64,000 nt of DNA. Origin: Marasmius tenuissimus (lineage: Eukaryota; Basidiomycota; Agaricomycetes; Agaricales; Marasmiaceae). Under the pieces are notes generated by a model that saw nothing but the letters and a program-made list of their open reading frames with translations, was not told where the DNA came from and searched no databases. Of this stretch, positions 47,462 to 58,109 are shown piece by piece. The stretch spans positions 744,001 to 808,000 of the forward strand of contig JAQOTA010000057.1 of assembly GCA_029532415.1 (NCBI GenBank), read 5' to 3'. Position 1 is the stretch's first letter, and every line of letters begins with the position of its first letter. The translations under genes were made by a program, and so were the position numbers.

Positions 47462-47817
47462 GTCTCTAGTTCTCGCTTCGAATTTTTTTTTACCCCCCCC
47501 CCCCCCCCCCATGAATTGTTCAGTTTTTAATTATCTACCGGCTACGGTACGTACGAGCACAGTTTGGTTATTGTAGTTGAGCAAAAAAGACCTCCGAACG
47601 CAAGAGGGAATCAAACCGTATGCCCCATGGAATTTTGAATCGTGCTGTTCGGTGTCTTTTCTGAAAAGTCTTGAGGCATTCATACTTGGGGTTTACCGGC
47701 CCGTCAAGTATGTAGTCAAACAAAACGACGTTGCATTAAGAAGGAATCGAGTCCCGGCGGAATCATGCTGTTATCTACTCCTGGCTCGGCTACTCAGGCT
47801 CCCAAGTACTCGAAAAA

Positions 47818-47910
47818 GTAAGAGGGAATCCAACCCCCGGCGGGTCGAGCGAACTGTAGATCCCTACATGACAACAACCCAGGTTACAGTTCGAGCCTCA
47901 CTCGGGCAGC
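47818..47910. pseudogene. Chimera of tRNA-Gly and tRNA-Asn pieces
   Basis: The left part is a minus-strand tRNA-Gly from its 3' end (AAGAGGGAATCCAACCCCCG) to the D arm (ACAACCCAGGTTAC). It then joins directly to the 3' half of a plus-strand tRNA-Asn (AGTTCGAGCCTCACTCGGGC). The junction lies in the shared GTTAC(A)G word, suggesting microhomology or recombination between neighbouring tRNA genes. Confidence 0.65.
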
Positions 47911-48104
47911 TAAACTCTTCCATCTGCATAGCCTTTTTTTATCTCTCCCATACCGAACGTGCTGTTTCATGTGTGCTTTTTTTTCTATTCACTACTCGGG
48001 CTCCCGAACGCTCATTCATGTTATGACAAAACAACTGGGGTTTGGTGGCCCGTCGAGTACAAAGTATGTACTAGTTGAATAAAAAGTCTGCCTATCATTA
48101 TTCA

Positions 48105-48199
48105 TGCATTAAGAGGGAATCGAACCCCCGGCGGGTCGAGACAAATTGTGCGAAAGCCTCATATGGCAACGACCCAGGTTACCACTACCCCATTAATGC
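48105..48199 (-). tRNA. tRNA-Gly(GCC) with intron
   Basis: Read on the minus strand: GCATTAA acceptor, D arm TGGGGTAGTGGTAACC, anticodon stem GGGTCG...CGACCC with loop containing GCC preceded by T33, an intron of about 23 nt after position 37, T arm GGGGGTTCGATTCCC, and TTAATGC closing the acceptor stem. All stems pair. Confidence 0.88.
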
Positions 48200-48371
48200 T
48201 TCGTTGAATAGACGGGGGTTGTGTATATATAGGTATCATGTATCAACTTGAGCATGGAAGGACATGATAGTTTACAGGATATATAGGTCAGAAAATATCC
48301 GAGCACGATATGTGGAGGCCTAATACACAAGGGAACGACAAAAAAGATAAGCTTTCACCGAAAACTCTAGC

Positions 48372-48464
48372 TGCCCCAGTGAGGCTCGAACTCACGACCT
48401 TCCGATTGAATCCAGGGCAGGGAAATATAACAGTCGGACGCTGTAACCAACTCAGCCATGGGGC
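48372..48464 (-). tRNA. tRNA-Asn(GTT) with intron
   Basis: The same exon sequence as the gene at 47366, on the opposite strand: acceptor GCCCCAT/TGGGGC, anticodon loop CTGTTA, T arm GTGAGTTCGAGCCTCAC. The intron (about 22 nt) differs from the other copies in sequence, as is usual for tRNA introns. Confidence 0.92.
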
Positions 48465-48515
48465 ATGTATCAGTCTACAAAATTAAGGTAATATGACACC
48501 ACAAGAAGACTTGGA

Positions 48516-48830
48516 CTATGGCGTCATGTTTATTTCTGCCTTCGCTTCCCAGGACCTGGCAGCTGGCTTGTCCACATACTTCCACAACCTCCACTCGTAG
48601 TCATACCGAACATGTCCAGCTAATTCAATGTCTCTAGCCAAGTCGCTTATCGGGTTCTCCGCAGCCCCTTTTTGACGTTCCTCGGTAGTATCGGTATCGT
48701 CATCAACAACGGTAACGGGATATGGTCCGATCCGAGAGCTCCGCACCACACATTCGCTAACGGTTATGCGGGGGCCAGCCTTTGGTTTCTGACTACTACC
48801 ACCACGACGAGTCCATGAAGACATCGACAA
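48516..48830 (-). CDS. Possible 104-aa protein, head-to-head with carrier gene
   Basis: An open frame with Arg/Lys- and Asp/Glu-rich sequence (TVVDDDTDTTEERQKGA; then RDIELAGHVRYDYEWRLW). It begins 33 bp from the carrier ATG, which leaves little room for two promoters. The same stretch exists in copy A (24720-25000) with stops. It may be coding or a conserved 5' region of the carrier. No domain is recognised. Confidence 0.3.
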   Translation of the reverse strand: MSMSSWTRRGGSSQKPKAGPRITVSECVVRSSRIGPYPVTVVDDDTDTTEERQKGAAENPISDLARDIELAGHVRYDYEWRLWKYVDKPAARSWEAKAEINMTP

Positions 48831-48863
48831 ACTAGAACAACACGACTATCACGGCCTAGAAAT

Positions 48864-50438
48864 ATGGACAGCGCGACTCAGAATGGTATGTTCCTCGTTG
48901 CTGTCGGTCGGTATAGCGGTATTTCTGACGGTTTTTGGCTCGTGTTTAGATACCCAACAGCAAGCACAGGCTTTGAACCCGACGGTTGACTTTATAGCTG
49001 GGACTATCGGCGTATGTGACACGTTTGACCTTCTCAATTTCGTTCGTATCCTAACAAACCCTCATTCGTTATCGCCCATCCCCTCCAATATCTTATCGCA
49101 CCGCACCGCAACAACTCGGACGAACGCAAATAGGGCGTAGCAGGTCTCGTAGTCGGTTTTCCCTTCGACACCGGTGCGTTCCGTTCCGTATTTCGCTCAC
49201 TATATCATCATGTTCCCACTAACCTCACCTTGACCTCGTTAGTCAAAGTACGCCTCCAAACCGCCTCCACCTCAACCCGTACCTCACCTTCACCCTCAAC
49301 TCTCCACTTAATGCTCTCTATCGCTCGAGAAGACAAACGACTCGGAATATGGGGCTTATTTCGGGGTATATCCTCCCCCATCGCGACTGCTGCACCCTTA
49401 AACGGGTTGGTATTCGCCAGTTATCGGTTCTTGTTGGACTTTCAGAGACCTTCCGGGGAAGTACAGACGGAAGCGGAGTGGACGCCGACGTTGGGACAGA
49501 TCGCGTTGGCTGGGATGGGATGTGGTATTGTTGGCTCGTACGTCAGCTCTTTCTCTCTGTCTCTGTTCGTTTCTAACTATCGTTCGTTCGTTTGGTAGAG
49601 TGATAACAACCCCAACCGAACTAATCAAGATCCGACAACAAATGCCTTCTTCCTCCTCGTTCTTCAACTCATCCCCCTCCACCCTCCCAACAGCAAGACA
49701 AGTAGCAACCGACATATACAAACGACACGGTATCCGAGGTCTCTACCGCGGTATAACAGCTACCGCATTACGCGATTTAGGATTCGGATCCTACTTCTTC
49801 GCTTACGAAGCTACATGTCGGTACCTCCCCCCTCTTTGGGGGTCTCTTGGTTCTGGAGTGACGGAGAGGAGGAGAAGTGAGACTGGTGCGTTGGTTCATG
49901 AGATGGATCATAGAGAAGGGAGTGAGAGTGCGGGGTTGGGAACGTTGTTGGTTGCTGGGGGTGTTGCTGGGATCGGTGAGTCCCTCCTTTCGTTTTTGAG
50001 TGGAGTTGAGCTGACTCCTGACGTTGGATAGCTGGATGGATATTCACGTTCCCGATGGACGTGGTGAAGACGCGTGTGCAGAGTCATGATGGGGGGTATT
50101 ATCTCTCCTCAGCATCTACGGCTGTGGGTACACCGGCACCAACGGCGATTTCGTCTTCCGGGTCTTATGGGCACAGTCATTACCCTCATCCACAATACCA
50201 ACACCAACATTCATACCCCTTCGCGTTTTCTCGAGGTCTCCACCAAGGCCAAAGTCCCTCCGCACCAAAGAGAACTCTAAACCCGTACCGAACGACGTTA
50301 TCCACGTTCCTCCACTCGTTCCGTACCGAGGGGCACGCAGTGTTTTGGCGTGGACTGGGAGCTACGTTGTTAAGAGCTGTACCGGTGAATATGGCTACGT
50401 TTGGTGTGTTTGAAGGGGTCGTTTGGGTTGTTGGGTGA
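48864..50438 (+). CDS. Mitochondrial carrier (SLC25 family), complete
   Basis: Six exons close in phase: 48864-48885, 48950-49011, 49134-49173, 49243-49537, 49599-49975 and 50032-50438, giving 400 aa. It has three repeats with the carrier signature Px[DE]xx[KR]x[KR]xQ: PFDTVKVRLQ (residues 39-48), PTELIKIRQQ (repeat 2) and PMDVVKTRVQ (repeat 3). Each is followed by a GLFRG/GLYRG/VFWRG block. It exchanges metabolites across the inner mitochondrial membrane; the overall pattern is like the carnitine/amino-acid branch, but the substrate cannot be read safely. The second repeat ends with a charged Glu/Arg loop, and a His/Tyr/Pro/Gln-rich insertion of about 35 residues splits the matrix part of repeat 3. 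Its first two exons are duplicated at 25034-26820. Confidence 0.92.
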
Positions 50439-50631
50439 ACGTGGTGTGTGTGTGTGTTGGTTGGAGACTTGCATACCCTAGGACCAACATCTTACTAGCA
50501 TTTCATGTATCTTATTTATTCATCATCTCGTCGTGCATAGCTACACTTGTACTTACTACCACTGGATAAATATATACCATTATCTCGCGTTGACCGCTAT
50601 ATATCCACATGTTCGGAAGAGGAGGTATCCT

Positions 50632-50725
50632 GCCCCATGGCTGAGTTGGTTACAGCGTCCGACTGTTATCCAAAGTGCTCAAACATGGCAATCGGAAGGT
50701 CGTGAGTTCGAGCCTCACTGGGGCA
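50632..50725 (+). tRNA. tRNA-Asn(GTT) with intron
   Basis: The exon sequence is identical to that of 47366-47461; the intron (about 21 nt, CCAAAGTGCTCAAACATG core) is different. All stems and both internal promoter boxes are intact. It lies 190 bp after the carrier gene stop. Confidence 0.92.
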
Positions 50726-50944
50726 GATCACTTTGCACAGAGTTGATTTATTTTATTTTATTTTTGCTTTCCCTCTGTCGTTAGGTTTGATCTTCAACCC
50801 CTCCTCCCCTTTTTTGGTATTTAGCTACCTGTCGAGTGCAGGTATGTATGTCTCAACCTCGGTAGGGTGTTTGGTGAGTTTACAAGGAAAGGTGGGACTG
50901 AGTCGGTACCGTATATGTCATACGATTTCATATGAGAAAGAAAG

Positions 50945-51036
50945 GCATCAATGGGGTAGTGGTAACCTGGGTCGTTGCCATAGTAAGTAAATACGACAGC
51001 CTCGACCCGCCGGGGGTTCGATTCCCTCTTGATGCA
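50945..51036 (+). tRNA. tRNA-Gly(GCC) with intron
   Basis: Acceptor GCATCAA pairs with TTGATGC followed by A at 51036. D arm TGGGGTAGTGGTAACC. Anticodon GCC lies between GGGTCG and CGACCC. The intron is about 21 nt. The B box GGTTCGATTCC is present. All stems pair. Confidence 0.92.
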
Positions 51037-52259
51037 ATTCAAGGCGTTGATTGATTCAATTTTTCTTTCCGCTTGTTCTTCTTCTTTTTCTTTTTCTTTT
51101 CCTATTTACTGTGCCCAATCGAAGTGAACGATGAACTAGGGTGTTGGGATGCCTCGTCGTCGATACTCGGGAAGCTTCCCTAGGTTCCAACTTCTAGTCC
51201 AGCCAACCTCCCCCTCCCCTTTTTTTTTGAAGCTGAGGACTATGATTATGACGACGTACGGTATATGGTACACAGTTTTTTCGAAGCCGATTGATCTTAA
51301 TTTCTAGTGGCTCCTCCCCGAAAGAGTCTTCAGTGGAAAGAGCATCATACTGATTTATTCCTTTTATTCTTAGGTTATTCTGAGCCCCCGGCTCGTGATT
51401 GGGTTTCTTTCGATTCGTCGTGGGGCCCACTCAGCGCTAGCACTGGGGTAGTGGTAACCTGATTACTCGAGTTGAATTCCTTCTTAATGCCATCTCTTTT
51501 ACTTTATCTCCTTGACTGACTCGAGGCGTACGCCCGAAGTCCCGAGTACCGTCGCAGCGAACGTTATCTTTCATCAACCCCTTGCGTCATCGTATATCGG
51601 TCCATAACTCCCGTTAGTTAGGAACGCTGGGATGGCCGAGTCGTTAAGGCGAGTGATTTGTATGAGATCATTTTTCATCGGAAATTAGTATGCACTTGAC
51701 AGAAATACGTATGCACTAGTGTTCGGGCTTTGCGTTGTTGACGTCTGGCCTTGCGGTATTGGTCTTGAAAAACATGATGTCACGTCATTGTGTTGATCTT
51801 CACGAGCTCTCTGTCGCTCAGTCGCGCTTTGACAACGCGGGGTCCGTCATACGCCTTGCAGTTCTTTTGCATCGGTAGTCTATATTTGGATGGGTGAGAG
51901 GTACGGGCGGTCATGATTCCGTGTACGGCCCGACTTGTCGAGAGTCTGGCTGATACAGATATTGTACAACCAATAACAAGAGAGGGTGCGGGAAGTGTTC
52001 GTTCGCTCTTCGATGAAACACGTTTAGTGTGCAACAGAAATTGACCAAATGACAGCATGGTTTTGCAAGCTGCGATTTCCTATCTAATGCTCAACGATAC
52101 AATCCTCGCATTTCGACAATAAGAGCCCCGTCTGAGCCCCTTTCAAGAACAACAATCGCTACTATACTTCCCCTCATCATTGCTCCATTCTTACCAACTT
52201 TCATCATAAGTTCCGTTCCAAATCCACCAAGCCTTTGACGTTCTTTGCTCAAGAGAGAG
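51037..52259. other. tRNA fragments, otherwise no gene
   Basis: 51441-51489 holds the start (GGGGTAGTGGTAACCTG) and end (CTTCTTAATGC) of a tRNA-Gly with the centre deleted. 51626-51657 holds the 5' third of a Leu/Ser-type tRNA (GCTGGGATGGCCGAGT, A box) that stops abruptly. A pyrimidine-rich tract lies at 51060-51100. No protein-coding gene is seen. 52200-52259 is the probable 5' leader of the next gene. Confidence 0.55.
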
Positions 52260-55200
52260 ATGGCCGCTAATCAGCTTCCCTCCGAAACTCTCTCCCAACT
52301 CTATGCTTTCTTGCAGTCTCAGCCGGGATTCAGCTTCCCGGCAGGACCCTCTCAGGTCACATCCGCCCCCTCACAGCCAAATCCTACTCTAATATCGGGA
52401 CCGGTGGGGACTACGGTTGCATCAGCTGTTAATACCACTACGAATGCAGCACCTCAGGCACCTCCCTCTCAATCCACAGACACTTCGATTCTATCGGCCC
52501 CGCCACCACTTCTCTCTCTTACCACTTCAACAGCACCTTCCACATCATCCTCTTCCGCTCCTCCAATCTTATCCCAGGCTCCTGCTCCGATTGGTCCATA
52601 CTCTAGTGTCAGCATGCTCAATGCCGTCGCAGGTGGTTCCTTATCTGGATCAGAGTCTTCCTCGCCGGGCCGTCCTCGCATCACGACTCAACCTGGTTTT
52701 CCCGCTCTCACTATCGTTCAGCGCGTGAACGAAGCCAGGAGGGAGCATGCCAACGAATCGCTCCCCCGTAAACCTCGTGGGAAGGCCAAGAAGCCTCCGA
52801 GCCTGGTGTCACAGGAGAAAGGGCTGTCTCTTGACGACTGCCTTCGTGTAACCCCGGAGAAGAAGGTCCTCATGAATCTGGCGGTGAACGTTTACCCTCC
52901 CAGGCCCCCGAATGACATCTTAAACGTAAGCTTCTCTCTTGTCGTCATGGAAACGCATAGTGACACTGTTTCGCACAGGCATTTGGGATTCCTCGACATA
53001 TTGTCCTCTACATCAGACACGGCGATTCTTTCAATGCGGCCCTCAACAGGCTGCATCTCTATCACGAGTTCCATGAAGTTGACGTGAAGACACCAGTTGT
53101 AGATGTTCTTACCGCCGTTTGTGACGAGCTCAAGGCATATGGTTACGACTTGGATAACACGGCAACCCAATCTACCTTTGCTCCTCATGAGAGCCTTCCA
53201 TTGCAGCTGTTGGCATTCACAAACCTTGGACGGCCTAATGGCAGATCCAAGTCCTGCAAATTAGCCACTGGGGCTTTCAATGCCGACACAACCCTAGAGG
53301 ATATTCTTCGCAGACGTGAGTATGCGAATGCGAAGCTCTCAATTACGCAGCGTGGATTCTTTGAGCTCAACACTGGTATGGCCCGTTGATTTCTATCCTT
53401 TTATTTCTCTCATAAAACCTTTGTATCCAGTCATTCGGAAGTCCCATTACCCCCTTTCTATAGATAAGAGCCTTGCTGATCTCAGCCTGGGTGGTGATAC
53501 CGAGATCAAGACTCACCGGTGTATATCCAAACGTATCTATGGAATGTTTCGGGACGATGAGGACGTTGACGCCATGGCTAGGGAAGGGGACTTGGAACAC
53601 TCATGTGGGGAAGAGGAGGAGAGTGATGAGGAGGTGAGTCGAGCTCGGGATCTACCATAGGCTGAACTTATAATTGACCTTCCTTTAGGACGAGCAAACA
53701 GTGGTGAATATGCTTCTTTCCCGCCCGCCACTGACATTACGGCCCCTTTCTGGTCCCACTGTTGCTGTCCCTCCCCCGGCTCTTGCCCGAAGTGCTCCAG
53801 ACTTGACAGCCAATCAAACAGACCCTTCTGCACGGAGGGCTGTATCTAACCCCACACCTTCCACCTCGACTGGAACCGCCACAGCGCCACCCTCCACCCA
53901 GGGTGTTGCAGTTGCAAGTGTTGCTCGTCAAGCAAACCGAGAGGTAAGTCTAGCCCTGCCGTCGTGGTATCTTATTGCAACTCAGTTCGATTCTTCCATG
54001 TCAATATAGGCAGTCCCAGATGCTCCTGCGATCCTGTGGACTGTTGTCTGGGATGAGAAGCGGGAGCAGGATCTGATGACTATCTATGCATTCGAAAGGA
54101 CCCCAAGATTTTTTGAAGTTGTCTCAGAGACTTATGAGTCGACTCACGATGGAAGGACTTTACCAGGTCTATTTATTCGAGGGCGAACTCAACAGGAACT
54201 CAGTCAACGATTAAAGGGAGTAATAGTGGATTGTCTCGAGCGCCAAGACTTCACTCCCCTTTTGACTTCTGATCGTCTGTTTGCCCTGTAGGTCAATCTC
54301 TCTAACCTACCGATCAATAATAACAACTGAACAAATTCAGTGTAGATGCGAGTGGCGATCTGATCAGTAGTGGTGCTGGACTTGAACGAGAGGTCGTTCA
54401 AACCCTTTGCCACTCATACTTTATCAAGAGCGCCTCCACGTTCTTTATGCCTCTAGGACCCGAGTTCTCAACCCTTGCTGCTGTCAATGGTGCGTCAGCG
54501 CGTTGGATGTCCGAAGCGCAGAAGGTAGAGTGGGGCGTCCTTGGCACTTTGGTCGCACTCTCCCTGATCTATGGTTTCGACACCACTCCTCTCAACCCGT
54601 TGCTTTTGATCTACCTCATCAATGACTGTGATATCATTTCACTCCACTCTTTGCTGGTCCTTCGGTGGTTTCCCGAGCTCCATGCCACACTAAAGGCCTG
54701 GACCCAGTTGGGACACCAGGATGACATTACTCAATTTGCCGGACACTTTGCCTCGTATCATGATTGTGATGTCTGTCTATTACTCCTTCTCCCGCGCATG
54801 TTACATTGACATCCTTCCATAGGTTTCCGTGCTCCAGGTCAGAAGTGTCGAACAGCACCTAGCTCTCGCATGGGAGATGTTGCACAAGGGAATCATTGGC
54901 ACGGGAACCAGTGACCATCCCGCTTTTGTGTCTTTTTTGAAAGGTTTCAAGATGCCTTGTGATAAAGGCTATACGTTTACTCAGGTATGTCGCGATCTGG
55001 AGTATTCTCCGTCGGATACTTACCTCAGATTCGATAGATTGCTCGTTCTTTCCAAGGAGGTTCTGAGAACTTCGTAAACTTGGTGTATCAGAATCACATT
55101 TCCCACTATTCAGACCTCCTTCTTGATCATCGGTCGAGACTTGTGCCAGTGACGGAAACAAACCTGAGGGAAGCGCTTCACGCCAATCCATCTTTGGAGG

Positions 55201-55737
55201 TGGAAGACTTCGAAGACTTGTTCCGCGCATTTCTCGAAGGAACCGGATACCCCTCCCTTGGCCTGATGGAGGGAATGGATGGTCGCTTCAACACCATTGT
55301 TGACCTCAGCGACATACACGATGACACCTTCAGAATGTGAATGCTCTGCTGGGCTGCTACGGGTGCACCGTACATACTCCCAGATGGAGTGCCTACCAAG
55401 GCAGGTCACTCCTTATTCTACAAGGTCTGTTACCCAGAGCTAATGAACGACCGAACAACATGTCATACTTGTGGAGGACGACGATACTGAATATCGAGCA
55501 GGTCTAGACCATCTTCAGTCGACACGTCATCTCAATGCAGGGGTGTGCAAGTTTCGAACTTGTGCGCGTGAAGTTATGCTCCCTGCTTCGTTCCTCATTC
55601 GTCTTCTCGGCATTGATTATTCTTCCTCGAATGGTGATGTTGAATCTTCTGGTTCAGGTCTGACTGTCGAGGAGGCAATTCATCAATGGCTTTTAGTCGC
55701 AATTTTGGACAACATTGGCCAAAACAACTTGGCGTGA
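52260..55737 (+). pseudogene. Large multi-exon protein of an Agaricomycete family (HECT-like C-terminus suspected), late damage
   Basis: Exons 52260-52925, 52979-53375, 53431-53633, 53689-53943, 54010-54287, 54341-54770, 54823-54984 and from 55038 close in phase with GT-AG introns. The product has a Ser/Thr/Pro-rich N-terminus (residues 20-160), a basic patch (PRKPRGKAKK), a second Pro/Ser-rich linker in exon 4, and a folded C-terminal half. The C-terminal blocks (FLKGFKMPC...FQGGSENFVN; then FRM, CWAATGAPYILPDG, GVCKFRTCAREVMLPASFL) resemble a large mushroom family whose end looks like a HECT-type fold; I rate that as a guess. Damage: TGA at 55338-55340, where CGA fits (FRM-R-M), and a frame change near 55450. 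It may be a recent pseudogene, or a truncated but expressed protein of about 880 aa. Confidence 0.6.
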
Positions 55738-56903
55738 CATAGCTCATATCTCACGAGAACTTCTTGGTCATAAACATATATTATACTACGCCTAATACAA
55801 CAGTCTTTACTTCTCTTAATGTGTGTCCAAACTACCGTCCGTCTCTATGAGTGTGACAATCTTGAAACCCGTCGACTCCGCTCTGGATAGCTAATCAAAG
55901 TTGCGGAAAGAGAGAAGCTATTGGCCCGGGCCCTAATGAAATCCTGAAGGACTCAATAAGCGCCCACCGATGATGGGGTTTCGTTCAAACCACGACCACC
56001 ACAACGCTGGCATCCAAGTGCCAATGCCTCCTGGATACTACACTCACCGACAAGCCAAAGGAGACAATGAAACATGTTTAGTGTCTCGCTTCAAGATTAA
56101 AGAAGTTGTTGCGCTTGGGTACGACTTGAAAGGCAGGTTTTGCTTGCCATTGTTTATTCACATCGACGGAGGTCATCTCCATCGACGCGAATAAAGATAT
56201 ACAAATAAACCTTTGGTCAATCTCCGCAATTTCCGAAGTGCCGGAAATGCCGGTTCTTCCCTATCAAAGCCCTTTGCCCCGATCCACTGTCTAGCACCTC
56301 GGCGCTCGGCGCTCAGCGCTCAGCATTCTCCTCCTCCCTGGACTCCTCGTTTTTGAGCTCTCAACTCTCAACCTGCTGCACTACTCCACTCTAACAACAA
56401 CCCCGGAATGCCAGCCCATCATCCTCGCCTAAACTCTCTGCAGTGGAAAACTCGCCGCTCCTTGTCAGCCAAGATCAATAGGGAGAAAAACGTTCGAAGT
56501 TGGGATTGGGAATGGGACTGCGGACGAGACCAAGGATGTCGCCGCCTTGGAATCTACGTCGGGCGAGGTTCATCTGCAGACTGTGGGCGAGGCTAGTGAC
56601 GAGTGGTGGGCTAGGGTACAGCGCTTCTCTGCGTTTATCTCGTCCTCACCATCTGAACTAACTTCCTATCCTATTTGATCAGACCGCTTGTGAAACCCTA
56701 TGTTAGTTCCGTGACTTCTAAACCGTCCAACACGGTGCCTTCGAAGGAGGCAACATTCTTGTTCCCCAAAGGTCGACTCAACTCCCCTACAACTGTCTTG
56801 ACCGCTGGGCTTTCAAACACCCCAAAGACTGAAAAGTTATTATCTACGAAGCAGACAAACCTAACCAACACGAGCACATCTCCTAATCCAAACTCCTTAA
56901 CGA
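55738..56903. other. Intergenic, no gene seen
   Basis: Open stretches at 55970-56194 and 56675-56998 have no recognisable similarity. 56290-56320 has a short GGCGCTCGGCGCTCAGCGCTCAG repeat of unknown meaning. Confidence 0.45.
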
Positions 56904-57665
56904 GACTTGCGCATGTATCGGTGCTATCCATTCAGTCGTCTTTGCTGGGTTCTTCTCCGAATCGCTACGGGATCAGATCTTCGATGGTAAATGCATAGTC
57001 CTCATCAACTTGGACGAGGGTAAGCGTGGTGGGAAGAGTATCGCGACCAAGGCGAGTGTGGATGTTGCGTTGAATAGTCAAGAGTGTAAAGGGATCGAGG
57101 AGAAGGCGGCTGTGTTGAAGAGAATGGGGAATCAGGTTGATTTCGTGGAAGGTGGAGACCTTTGTTAGCATGAGGAGACTGCAAAGGTTTTGGCGCATTG
57201 TTCGCCTGAGACGATGAACTCTGAGAATTCGTTGTTCATGCTCAATGTGCGTCACCCCTTACTTTTTTGTTCTACTTTCGTGCTGACTGACGTATGACAT
57301 TCATCAGGCCTTTGGATTGACAGGCAAGCCCAAAGGCGTTGTTCATACGACTGGTGGACATCTCTGTGCAGCTTTGACTGTCGAAAATGTCTTCAACGTT
57401 CACCCCGACGACCAGTTCACCTGTATGGTCGATAATGGTTGGATCACTGGACACGTGGGTTCTCCTTCTCTTCTTTCGTTCATCATTTGACCCTCTCTCC
57501 CCTTATGCAGGCACATCGTCCACGGTCCTCGCCAACGGTGTAACCACCAGTGACCACGGTCTTCAAAAGCACGCCCGTCTACCCAAACCCCTCCCGCTAC
57601 TGGGAAACCGTTCAAAAACACAAACTGACCCAATTTACTCCGCCTCGACTATACAACTCGCCTTT
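56904..57665 (+). pseudogene. Acetyl-CoA synthetase fragment
   Basis: Acetyl-CoA synthetase (acetate + CoA + ATP to acetyl-CoA) middle part only: [20 protein letters not shown] near 56920-56975, [12 protein letters not shown] near 57025, MNSENSLFMLN ending about 57247, an intron near 57248-57308, then the AMP-binding [12 protein letters not shown] near 57325 and DNGWITGH near 57435, a second intron-like gap, and [20 protein letters not shown] near 57575-57640. Stop TAG at 57166 and a frame change near 57555. Both ends of the gene are missing. Introns are retained, so this is a DNA-level copy, not a retrocopy. Confidence 0.88.
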
Positions 57666-57778
57666 CACTGTTCTCCTCCTCCCTTGATTTGATTTTCATT
57701 CGCTCATGGTCCACATTTCCAATTCCTTCCTCTGGCGCGTTCGCATTAGCGCTCACGTTCATGATCCGCGGAACTAGA

Positions 57779-58075
57779 AGTAGGTGGACGCCAAGGACCG
57801 TCTTCTATTCTCGAAGGTGTAGGTGCTTGAATCCCACCGGAATGGTCGCAACCCCACCTTCTGGTGCTACATTGGCGTCTTTTACTTCCGGACCAATCAG
57901 TTCCGCGATGCTCTCGACGCTTACTCCCAAGCCATTGGAATTGACCCTTACACCCCCGAAGTCTGCTTTGACCTGGGCCCACTCTACGAGAGTTGCGACG
58001 ATCAAATCTCGGATACGACTGGTGCCTATGCTAGAATTTCGAAATTGAATCCCAGCAACGAAGTAATCAGTGGGA
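57779..58075 (+). pseudogene. SSN6/CYC8-type TPR corepressor fragment
   Basis: The frame reads RNGRNPTFWCYIGVFYF, FRDALDAYSQAIGIDPY, CFDLGPLYESCDDQISD and AYARISKLNP, i.e. two tetratricopeptide repeats with the distinctive sequence of the Ssn6/Cyc8 general corepressor (partner of Tup1). Only about 90 residues remain. A stop (TAG) precedes VLESHRNGRN near 57823. It lies about 110 bp after the acetyl-CoA synthetase fragment and abuts the PRP8 fragment. Confidence 0.8.
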
Positions 58076-58109
58076 GGTATTGCCCCATGGTGGGCCCCAG
58101 AACCTCACA

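Larger units (their letters stand above)
43787..49080. repeat. Segmental duplication copy B (CpG-preserved)
   Basis: The better-preserved partner of 19940-26880, in the same orientation about 23 kb downstream. It holds the complete small gene, intact tRNA genes and the start of the complete carrier gene. It gained a hAT element (45534-46655) absent from copy A, while copy A gained the Tc1 element and a solo LTR. Confidence 0.8.
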
